Positions 42,862 to 51,426 of a stretch of 64,000 nt of DNA are shown piece by piece. This DNA is from Symsagittifera roscoffensis (Eukaryota > Xenacoelomorpha > Acoela > Convolutidae). Where the stretch lies: positions 52,412,013-52,476,012 of the forward strand of contig NC_087068.1 of assembly GCF_963678635.1 (NCBI RefSeq), read 5' to 3'. The position numbers were made by a program, and so were the translations under genes. The notes beneath the pieces are model-generated. The model saw nothing but the letters and a program-made list of their open reading frames with translations. It was not told where the DNA came from and searched no databases. The stretch's first letter is position 1; each line of letters opens with the position of its first letter.

Positions 42862-45467
42862 AATTATTAATTTTTCTCCAACTCCCTTTTCTAGTAACCT
42901 CAAATCAAAACATAAACCCTTCCCCTCGTACAGGACCACAAGAATTATTAGTAACACATTACGATTGCGAAGAAAATGAACAAAAAACACTACATAAATA
43001 TGCAATAAATCAAGTATCACAATGTGAAACAGAACCACAAGCTATAGAAACCACAGATATAATAGCAACACTCTATTCAAAAGCCCGAGCAACAACAGTT
43101 ACAGGTTATAAATTCACAGCGACATTTTCCGAAAAGAAAGTACATTGTTCACAAGTCTCCAACGGCAACAAAAACCGACTTGACCATGAATCATTCTATC
43201 AAAGTAATATAGAACGTCTTTTACATCTCAATCCCGACGATTGTAAAAATGAATTACTTAGACTAAACATCACACAAAATAAAAATTCCCAAAGAAAATT
43301 AGTTAATTTTCAAGTTTTTTCAGACTCTGTACATCAATCACAACTTGAAAGACACCAAGGACATATAAAATTAGACGAAAAATACCCGTATAACGGCGCA
43401 CACGGACGATTAACCTATGACCTACATGATAAACATTGGATACCACACATTGGTATAAATAACCCATCAAACTGCAAAGCAGACACGAAAAATAAAGGAT
43501 ACCAAGAAATAATGTTTTTCGATTGGAAAATACAACTCGAAAAAATACAACTCACACGAGATTTATCTGATAATACAATGATCTATCAAGGAATCCGACT
43601 ACCTTGTAAAAATGATCAAGGATATTGCGACCCTACAACAAGAACACAAGCAACAATTGTTTGGTTCCCCGAAGATACATGTACAACATTTCAAGTAGCA
43701 AAAATACACGCTCGTATGATAAAATTTCACGAAAAATATTTTATACAATCAATTCCATATGAACAAGTCCATCCATCACGCAAACTAAGTTCCGATTTTA
43801 GAAACATAGACAATATAGAAAATAAATTGACACGTTTTCAAATATATCAAGAAACAGAACTTGCATGTAAATACAGGAATCCACTTCACAGAACACAATA
43901 CTCTGAAATATTAGTTGAATACGAAAAAGGATTCGACATGACCACTGGAAAAGTAAAAATCGACCCATATGCCACAGGTCATCCTCTAAACGAAGGAACA
44001 TCCTATATACCAGTTAATTTTGAAAAAAGCAACGGACAACCTGGTGGACATCTAAAACCTTATGACACCAGAAGCACACGCTTACAAGAATTATCACTAA
44101 TGAATACTACATATTTCGGTAATATCCACTATGATATTCATTTGGATATGAAACTAGACTATACAATTAGCCGCATTTTTCAAGAAATGTCACTCTCCGA
44201 ATTAGAAACACTACACCAACTATGCGAATTAGAACGAACACAAATATTACAATCACTTGCACTAGCAGTATTAAAAATACCCTACGCAGGATACTTATTA
44301 TCAGGAAATAGATCAAATTTTTTAGACTATGAAGGAAACATCTTATGGTTTTATACTTGTACCAAAAAAGTATCACCACTATACGTTTTTGAAGATAAAC
44401 GATGTTATAAAAGAATCCCTATCTTTTATAAGAATAAAGTACATTTCGTGGATACACTTTCACGAAGAACCTATTTCTGGGATACCGCAGTCCCATGTGG
44501 ATCAGAAAACAGCCACAATGTAGTACAACTAAACCCTGATGAAAATAAATATTATCTTCTCACTCCATATCCCACATTAATGCAATCACTCAAAAAATTT
44601 TCACCAGAAAGCATTCGCGCTATTGCTCGAAACCCAAATATAGACTTACAATCAATAGGAATCTATTCAAAATCAGATATTCAACATCACATTAGAACAC
44701 AACAATTCCAAGAATTATTAACACAAATGGACACTATACAAAGACAATCAATAGACCAAAACTTACGCAAACTTGCAGAAACCGCAGGATTTGCCGATAT
44801 CTACACGCAAGACTATAGCGGATATTTTAAAGACATTAAAGATTATATATATCTAAACGGCGAAAAATACCGTCCCCAAGATATATCACCAATCAACATT
44901 TTTAGCTTTGTTACACTCAAGAATGAAATCCTTGATTTTCTAGGATGGCCCTACTACATCTTAGAAAAATTGACTATTTTATACGCAATGTTTAACTTTA
45001 TTGGATTTCTTTTCTCACTCTTAAAAGGAATCTACAACACATGTGCTATACACACACAAGTAAACAGACAAGCAAGCGTAGCACGCATACTCTTTGCAGG
45101 ATTTTTTGGAATCTTTTCTACATCTATAAACAAAATTCTTTTAGACGCACAAATAAAAGAATATAACACAAAAATAACAACACGACAAAATACATACGAC
45201 GAAGAACATAACAATGTCGACACACAGCCAACGGCACCACAATTACCACCCCTACCAAATAACCATCCACTATCCCTAGTCCCACGAAATTTTCGAAATT
45301 TAGCAATCACACATAATCCAAATTTTCGACTCACCACATCACAAAGTCCCATCCAACATATAATGACACATCAATCACAAGATGATAATACTTATGAACA
45401 AATTATTGAACAGCCCCATACCACCGCTTTTCAATCTCAAAATAATAATTTTTTTAGCCCACGATGA
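42849..45467 (+). CDS. env: envelope-like glycoprotein, 872 residues
   Basis: Begins with a hydrophobic signal peptide (about residues 1-19). A long Cys-containing ectodomain with several N-x-S/T sites follows, then one strong membrane segment (about 702-731), a second hydrophobic stretch (about 745-765) and a polar tail of about 110 residues. A block with C519-Y-x-x-I-P, F533-V-D, R539-R and C550 stands out in the ectodomain. This architecture and its position after pol mark a retroviral-type envelope. Which viral glycoprotein class it derives from is uncertain; the Cys-Tyr...Phe-Val-Asp...Cys block recalls glycoproteins of jingchuvirus type that insect retroelements have captured, but this is a weak inference. 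No furin-type R-x-K/R-R site was obvious. The start overlaps the ATG-less ORF by 13 nt and the end overlaps the next gene as ATGA. Confidence 0.75.
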   Translation: MYILKLLIFLQLPFLVTSNQNINPSPRTGPQELLVTHYDCEENEQKTLHKYAINQVSQCETEPQAIETTDIIATLYSKARATTVTGYKFTATFSEKKVHCSQVSNGNKNRLDHESFYQSNIERLLHLNPDDCKNELLRLNITQNKNSQRKLVNFQVFSDSVHQSQLERHQGHIKLDEKYPYNGAHGRLTYDLHDKHWIPHIGINNPSNCKADTKNKGYQEIMFFDWKIQLEKIQLTRDLSDNTMIYQGIRLPCKNDQGYCDPTTRTQATIVWFPEDTCTTFQVAKIHARMIKFHEKYFIQSIPYEQVHPSRKLSSDFRNIDNIENKLTRFQIYQETELACKYRNPLHRTQYSEILVEYEKGFDMTTGKVKIDPYATGHPLNEGTSYIPVNFEKSNGQPGGHLKPYDTRSTRLQELSLMNTTYFGNIHYDIHLDMKLDYTISRIFQEMSLSELETLHQLCELERTQILQSLALAVLKIPYAGYLLSGNRSNFLDYEGNILWFYTCTKKVSPLYVFEDKRCYKRIPIFYKNKVHFVDTLSRRTYFWDTAVPCGSENSHNVVQLNPDENKYYLLTPYPTLMQSLKKFSPESIRAIARNPNIDLQSIGIYSKSDIQHHIRTQQFQELLTQMDTIQRQSIDQNLRKLAETAGFADIYTQDYSGYFKDIKDYIYLNGEKYRPQDISPINIFSFVTLKNEILDFLGWPYYILEKLTILYAMFNFIGFLFSLLKGIYNTCAIHTQVNRQASVARILFAGFFGIFSTSINKILLDAQIKEYNTKITTRQNTYDEEHNNVDTQPTAPQLPPLPNNHPLSLVPRNFRNLAITHNPNFRLTTSQSPIQHIMTHQSQDDNTYEQIIEQPHTTAFQSQNNNFFSPR

Positions 45468-47263
45468 GCCGCCAACTTGGATCACTACACCGATCAAATT
45501 CCCACCCAACCAATCTTACCTCTCCAATCCCAATAATACCACTTTTTGCTTTTCCGCCACCCGATTTTCCATCTAGCAATGTAACATCAGGCATGAATTC
45601 CGACACTAACTCACATATTTCAGTTTTATACTCCATTTCACAACTAAATAACCCGTATATTGAAACCCCCGATGAATTCGCCGACTCAGAACCATCTCCA
45701 TCCAATAATTTTCATAACCCTTCTAATTTTTCTCAACCCCCTTTTCAACCCATATTATCCAATAACCCTGACCCAGTCACTCCCACACCCTCTTATGCTT
45801 CCCAAGTTACCCCAACCTACTCCTCATACCAATCTGACCAATCATCTCATTCTCCAGACACCCCCCGAATCTCCCCAGAACTAGATAATTTTATTACCCT
45901 CCAACAACAACCCTACCACCTTAACACCCCGACCATAAACCAAATCTCCTCCACTACAAATTCATCCAATCCCCCTACACCCTCTTCAAATTATACTGAA
46001 TCATTAACACCATCATCCACATCCACTATATCTTCACTAAACACTAATAGAGCTTACCGCACTTTTAAAAGAAAATTCCCCAACCATCCTTTCCCAGCAA
46101 AACCAGGAACAGCCCGTGAATACATCAACCACCCCCAGCATACTAACACCAAAGAATTTTTAGCTATCTCTTTACCCTCATTTCCACAATACACCTTAAA
46201 CACCCCTCACGACGCTAACGAAACACGCAACTTTGTAGATGAATACGTTTTAATGCCCACTCTCTCTTGGACCTCATACTATCATTTCACTAACCCTCTT
46301 TGCTTACCTTTATCCAGCACTTCCATCGATATAGACCGAAACAAAGACATGCTATATCAACTAACTACACCACTAACCGCTAGACAGTTTACTTACGTTG
46401 GATATAAAAAATCACTAAAAATACACACTGCACCTAGAGCTAATGAATATACACTAGAATACTACGATCACAACATCATTAGAGCTAACCAAGATCAATT
46501 CTTAGACGACGATCGCTTCGCTAATCCACAAATCACCGAGAAATTTTTCATCAAGACACCATATGTGTTTACACTAAACATCTTCGACCGAAAGTTTGAT
46601 CACATTATTTCAGAAGCACTAACAAACACACAAGCATACGAAAGTTTTAAAGAACGCTTCCAAATCTTTTCACTAACCTTTCACTTCCTTGCACCACACG
46701 AAAGAGATTTACACTGCTCACACGATATTATGTTGCGCACTAAACAAACACATACATACAGTTACTATCGTTTCATCCAAAATCACTTTGACCTCCACAC
46801 ACCCTCTAGACAACCACACCATCGTTTCCAATTCATCAATTCAAAATACACTTCACCGTATTTCCTAAATTTCACATATTGTATTAAAGAAACTAACCTC
46901 CATGGTATTCTTCGTAATTATGACCCCATAACCCAAATGTACATTTTCTGCCCCATCACCAAGACCTTCAACGCCGAAGAATCCCGACCCTTCCTTATCC
47001 CGCACGAGTTCCTGCAACCTATAGAAATCCCAATTTTAGAATTCATCCACAACACTAAATTTAACCACAAATTATATAACTTAATCCAAAACACACCTTA
47101 TGAGTTTGCAGTAGGCACTGAAGAACTAACCACTATTAAGGCACTTCAATTGCTTTGGCCACTACTTCAGACTAAAAATATCATCCGCATTCTAGCTAAA
47201 CTACTCACAACTTCAGAACTAATTCACGACATCTTCCCCCACGGTTTTTTCCCCGACGACTAA
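45464..47263 (+). CDS. 599-residue protein of unknown function, ATGA-coupled to env
   Basis: Its ATG lies inside the envelope stop (ATGA, 45,464-45,467), an arrangement kept in the decayed copy (54,767-54,764 on the minus strand). Residues 1-215 are Ser/Pro/Thr/Asn-rich and probably disordered, ending in a basic patch (RAYRTFKRKF). Residues 216-599 look globular, rich in Phe, Tyr and His, with recurring phrases such as TLSWTSYYHFTNPLCLPL and EKFFIKTPYVFTLN that the decayed copy also keeps (SWTSIYHFTNP, EKFFIKNPYTFTLN). No signal peptide, membrane helix or known motif is seen. Translation is presumably by termination-reinitiation after Env or from its own spliced message. I do not recognise a family; a regulatory or structural accessory protein is possible. 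Confidence 0.75.
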   Translation: MSRQLGSLHRSNSHPTNLTSPIPIIPLFAFPPPDFPSSNVTSGMNSDTNSHISVLYSISQLNNPYIETPDEFADSEPSPSNNFHNPSNFSQPPFQPILSNNPDPVTPTPSYASQVTPTYSSYQSDQSSHSPDTPRISPELDNFITLQQQPYHLNTPTINQISSTTNSSNPPTPSSNYTESLTPSSTSTISSLNTNRAYRTFKRKFPNHPFPAKPGTAREYINHPQHTNTKEFLAISLPSFPQYTLNTPHDANETRNFVDEYVLMPTLSWTSYYHFTNPLCLPLSSTSIDIDRNKDMLYQLTTPLTARQFTYVGYKKSLKIHTAPRANEYTLEYYDHNIIRANQDQFLDDDRFANPQITEKFFIKTPYVFTLNIFDRKFDHIISEALTNTQAYESFKERFQIFSLTFHFLAPHERDLHCSHDIMLRTKQTHTYSYYRFIQNHFDLHTPSRQPHHRFQFINSKYTSPYFLNFTYCIKETNLHGILRNYDPITQMYIFCPITKTFNAEESRPFLIPHEFLQPIEIPILEFIHNTKFNHKLYNLIQNTPYEFAVGTEELTTIKALQLLWPLLQTKNIIRILAKLLTTSELIHDIFPHGFFPDD

Positions 47264-47266
47264 CAG

Positions 47267-47345
47267 GTAAGTATGAATTAAATGAATATTACTAACTAAT
47301 TAAAATATTAAAACACTCACCATTCTTTATTCATGTTTTCTTTAG
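47267..47345 (+). other. candidate 79 nt intron directly after a stop codon
   Basis: CAG|GTAAGT matches the consensus donor exactly and the acceptor is TTTTCTTTAG. It begins 3 nt after the TAA of the 599-residue ORF. The decayed copy has an 80 nt counterpart (53,005-52,926, minus strand) starting GTAAAATGAATTAAAT and ending TTCATAG, immediately after its own TAG stop. Confidence 0.65.
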
Positions 47346-48822
47346 ATTTTTAGCCTTCATCCTCGATCATCTGAAAAATTCACAAAAGAAAAATAAAAAA
47401 TAGCAAACTTCTTCAAAACTGTTTAAGACCCTATTAAACTTTTGCACCAACAATTAAATAAATATAATACCAATGCAGTAAATTAATTTATAAAATTTTC
47501 CCCAAAGCAGTAAATCTAATTATGATGAAAATTTGTATCTTAAAATTCCCCCATAACTAGCAGTAAATTTCCAAATTCTATGCAGTAAATTAATAAAATG
47601 CAATTGCAGTACTAACCTTTTGATATTTTCATTCATTCGCACAGAAATTCTATCCACACTCGCACAGCTCGCCCACGAAGAATTGTTTAAAATAATGAAT
47701 TTCAGTTTCAAGTTTTCACACTCAACAACTCTAACATATAATAACATGTTTCAAACTTTCCTTTAACCCGGTTGGAAAGGAATCATATACTAAACAAAAC
47801 TAACCAACGCAGCTTACTAAATACCACAAATCATAGAATAACAGCATGACTAAGAAAAGGAAACCAACGGTACCCAAACCGGATTAACCCAGTTTAAAAC
47901 TGGATAATTTATTCTTTTGAAGACTATTACAAAGTCTTAGAAAGAAATAATAAAACACAAAAAAGTCGAAAGACAAACCCATACCACAAACAATTTGCTT
48001 TTTGGAAAAAGTACATAACCAACAAGACATAAGTAAAACCACAACAAACCCAACATAAAACGTTGTCACATAACAGGACCCCTCACAAACACCGCATGAA
48101 ATCATACTCCCACTCCTGGCCTAACCCACCAGGAAAGGACGTCCTGAGCATGCTCTATAGCCGGCCTAACCCACCGCGCTACATCCACGCTTTGTGACCA
48201 TACCTTTATTTTTAATAAGAGCTACTCAAGGGTGAGTAACTCTTCAAAATAACCGAACTAAAACAAAAAGCTTTTGTGAAAACAACTAACTAAAATCATT
48301 AATAAAAAATATTAAACTAATAAAAGTTTTATAAAATGTAAAATTACATGATGCAATATATAGATCAGAACACAACACCAAGGACGAACATCAAAAGACA
48401 AGACGACCTCACTACACTCGAGAGAGAATGACCAACTACAATCGATATGCCGCTCACAATCACAACTCAAAGGATTTAGAGTACGACTTGACTTCGCAGA
48501 AAAGGACTTCATTGAACTAGACCAATGACCACCTCGATGTTCAAGTATACGTACAGATCCGAGTAACCAGGCATCCCCTCCACGCACAATCTCCACGCCA
48601 TTCCCAAGCTAGATCAGACACAAAAGAAGTTCTCCCCGAAGAACAGAAAAACCTGACATAGCCAACCATTCTGAAATCAGAATTGATTTTGTTGCAGAGA
48701 CTCAGTCGTTGTCACAAGAAGAAGCGGAAGAAAATTATGATGTTCGCCAAATACCAACGTCCATCATCCACCCTTGAATTACAGAAGAACTGTTCTAAAA
48801 AACTCTGTAAAACCCGGATGGG
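47346..48822 (+). promoter_or_regulatory. 1.5 kb 3' region with conserved motifs and hairpins
   Basis: No long sense ORF. It contains five GCAGTA motifs within 47,474-47,615, four of them extended as GCAGTAAAT; a highly conserved block (about 47,640-47,930) shared with the decayed copy; a hairpin CCAGTTTAAAACTGG at 47,890-47,904; adjacent palindromes AGGACGTCCT and GAGCATGCTC with a flanking repeat GGCCTAACCCACC (about 48,119-48,176); and a hairpin at 48,219-48,242 (stem TACTCA/TGAGTA). The 3' end, ACCCGGATGGG, abuts the LTR and is kept in the decayed copy, so it should be the plus-strand priming tract. Export, stability or packaging roles are plausible inferences. Confidence 0.5.
47846..47887 (+). 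CDS. conserved 13-residue basic micro-ORF
   Basis: Encodes MTKKRKPTVPKPD and a stop. The decayed copy (52,412-52,371, minus strand) encodes MTRKRKPTVPKMD and a stop at the equivalent place; three differences are synonymous, one is Lys to Arg, and one Pro to Met. It carries a nuclear-localisation-like KKRK. It could be a short peptide, the 3' exon of a spliced protein, or a by-product of conserved RNA. Confidence 0.35.
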   Translation: MTKKRKPTVPKPD

Positions 48823-49230
48823 TGGAACCTGATCTAAACTATATTTTATGATTGGATAAATTAAATGTTTTACCAATGTAAAGTATTTAATATTAACCAA
48901 TCATGATCCATCTAACTAACAACCCACTTATTTGTAAGTGCTGAAGTTACTTGTAATTTCAGCACCAGAGAGATTTGAATTTAACTTAGAAATTAGTTGG
49001 ACTCTCCCGAGCACTTCAGCAGCCGCAATAAACCAGTATACCCTAGATCTATTGAGCCTAGCAGAGACTAGTTAAACAACCTGAGACTAGATAGTATAAG
49101 AGTAAGATTAGGATCGGTATTAGACTAAGAAGTTGCACGAATCTATCCGGCCGAAAATAAGATAGCGTGACGAGCAGACGGTGTACCCTATCCGAAATTA
49201 CTCTATGAGTTACACTTCGGTCCTAACTCA
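48823..49230 (+). repeat. 3' LTR of the 18.85 kb element
   Basis: 408 bp direct repeat of 30,378-30,785; no difference was found on reading both. Confidence 0.95.
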
Positions 49231-49234
49231 CTAC
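49231..49234. repeat. target-site duplication (right), CTAC
   Basis: Matches 30,374-30,377 and directly follows the terminal CA of the right LTR. Confidence 0.88.
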
Positions 49235-51062
49235 GCAGTCTACTCAAGTCGCTTCATTTGTCTAAATGTTAATTAGGTTGCTACATAACAAAGAGACCTT
49301 TCCCCATTTCTTAATAAAATTTTGAATATTATAAAAATAAACCCACAATTCGGAAATTAGTTGTTGTTGGTATTGTTTGAAATTGATTGATGCGGCATCG
49401 GCTCAACTTTGACAGCTAGTAAATATCATGTCCGATTTTTTCAATCCTTTTGTATTTTTTTAAAAGTTCGAAAAGGTTTCTGCGAGGTATAGTTAATTTT
49501 GTTGATTGATTAACGATGCCAAAAGGCATTTTGAACCAAATAGTTCTGACCTCGTTTTTTGATGATGAAAATAGACTGAATGTATATCAAAAGAAAACCT
49601 TTTGACAGCCGTTTGAAGACTGCCATTACATAATGTTAGTGCTGAAGAAATATTCGTTTGAGACAATGACTCAAACTGAGACAAACTAATTCCTGAATTT
49701 CGCCACGAGAAAACTGATCTTTCGGAGCGTATATGGAATTTGGTTTTTTGCTTGACTTTTATTACGGTCATTTGGATCAAAATTGTCAATAGTAATGCCA
49801 ATCAAAAAATTTTGTTGATACACTAGAAGCGGGGCTTAAAAACAAATCGCAGCCTACAATTTTATTTCGGTAGCTTCATTCAGATCTAAATTCGACACGC
49901 AAAATTTTCAAAAATTTTCAAGTTTGTGAATTATCTTCAAGATAATTGAAACTTTTAAGTTCGTTTCAAGTTTCACACAATGATACAAGTTTCACACTTC
50001 TGAAGTTTTGCCGCGCATAAAAATTGCACTCCACGCCATAAATCCTTTCCACTCTTTAGAGAGTTGTCGGAACGAAAATTGAAGTTTTTAGGATCCGTTT
50101 TGAAGTCCAAATTGATACCAGACTTGACTCCTTAAACTTTTGTTAAGGCTCCTAGTTTTGCGCAAAAAAACACCATACGCCATAGTTTCTTGCCACTCGA
50201 TTAAAAATGATTGTAACGAAAAATGCTTCGAAGAGCATGCATCATCATTAGCCTGAAAAAATGCTAATCAGTTGACCAGATTTTTAAGAAAAACAATAAT
50301 TTGAGCCAAGTTTTTGACCAAAGTATTATATCAGTGCATGTTCGTTTTTATGAAAAAGAAGAGTGTGTTTCTTATTATAGATAAGAAGCATGCTTTCTAT
50401 CCATAATATTGGTGGTCGAATGATCTTGAGAAATAGAAATCGATTGATTGATTATAAGCAAGTAAAGGAAATATTTTTAAGAAAAAAATGCATTGACTGT
50501 GAAATTTGCATTTAATTAAAAATGAATTATTATGAAATTGTAAAATTTTGTGAGAGTATAGCGTAACATCTTTCTGGTTGTAATTAAATTCAGTGGATCT
50601 TCAAATTTCTCTCTCTCTTTCTCTGTCGCGGCATGCATTGAAAAAAAACCAGTACCTCAAAAAAGATGCTACATTTCACTTTTGCGTGAAATTGCAAACA
50701 CAGACGTTTAAACTTCAATTTTTGCCATGCGGGAAAATTATAATGAAAGAGATTGTTTAAATACCTAAATGATTGAGAAGTTTAATATTTAAAACCTACG
50801 TAACATTAAGGCAAGATAAAATTAAGTTTAAGGACTATAAAAAAGTTAACTGAGCCAAACAAACTTCACAACAAAAGCTACAAAATCAGATGAGTTGCGC
50901 TTTTTTAACATAATTATCAGCTATTTAATTTAATGGCGTTTATTTGATGAGGATACCAAAAAAGATGCTGAAACTTGCTCAAATGGCAAGCAGACATCAC
51001 AACAATATATCGGTAATCGTGAAAAAGTTCTTTCATAAAAAACGTAGCTACATAACGTATAT
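49235..51062. other. gene-free spacer between the two related elements
   Basis: Holds no recognised gene. A 102-codon minus-strand frame at 49,493-49,801 is the best candidate but lacks family resemblance and clear splice context. A CTCTCTCTTTCTCTG stretch lies near 50,610. The four bases before the second element's LTR read ATAT, but its other flank is outside the window, so a duplication cannot be tested. Confidence 0.5.
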
Positions 51063-51426
51063 TGAGTTATGTAAGGATTACTATACTCAAAGAGTTATTT
51101 CAGATAAGGTACACCGTCTGCTCGTCACGCTATCTTATTTTCGGCCGGATAGATTCGTGCAACTTCTTAGTCTAATACCAATCTTAATCTTACTCTTATA
51201 TCTTCTAGTCTGAATAGATCTAGTGCACACCGGCTTACGCGAGTTAGTTCCATAATGAGAAGAACTGTACTCTAATGTTAAGTTCAAATTGTTCTGGTAG
51301 TTTCAACACTTACAAATAAATAGGTTGTTAGTTTAATGGAGTATGATTGGCTAGTATTTAATGTTTTATTGAGATAAAATATCATAATAATAACCAATGA
51401 TAAATACTAGGTAAGATCTGGTTCCA
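51063..51426 (-). repeat. 3' LTR of the decayed relative
   Basis: On the minus strand it begins TGGAACCAGATC at 51,426 and ends at 51,063 with CA. It shares with the 408 bp LTR the block around CTATCCGGCCGAAAATAAGA, the following GACGAGCAGACGGTGTACC, and the internal AACCAATCAT-like part. It is shorter (364 bp) because of deletions. The adjoining ACCCCGGATGGG is the conserved polypurine-tract region. Confidence 0.88.

Larger units (their letters stand above)
30378..49230 (+). mobile_element. 18.85 kb envelope-bearing Ty3/gypsy-type retroelement (endogenous-retrovirus-like)
   Basis: Bounded by 408 bp direct LTRs that appear identical and by a 4 bp CTAC duplication. Gene order: long leader, ORF1 (155 aa), ORF2 (257 aa), Gag-Pol (2,366 aa), a small membrane protein from two exons, an ATG-less ORF (378 codons), an envelope-like glycoprotein (872 aa), a 599 aa protein of unknown function, then a 1.5 kb 3' region with an intron. 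Pol has protease, RT, RNase H, integrase order with a GPY/F module, which places it in Ty3/gypsy. It is far larger than usual elements of that group (about 5-9 kb) because of the extra genes and long untranslated regions. The plus strand is A-rich and G-poor throughout. All long frames except one in-frame TAA at 33,252 are intact, so it may still be active or very recently was. Confidence 0.95.

Noticed and set aside
47884-48105. antisense frame in the 3' region, similar to the antisense frame 52,074-52,457 of the other copy
   Set aside because: Some residues match (GLSFDF, SLQKN), but the sense strand is conserved as RNA there (hairpin, micro-ORF) and the frames differ in start and extent. 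An antisense gene is not needed, though it could be tested.
48312-48596. 94-codon minus-strand frame near the 3' LTR
   Set aside because: Not kept as a frame in the other copy.
49493-49801. 102-codon minus-strand frame in the spacer
   Set aside because: No family resemblance, no clear splice partners; could not be told from chance.
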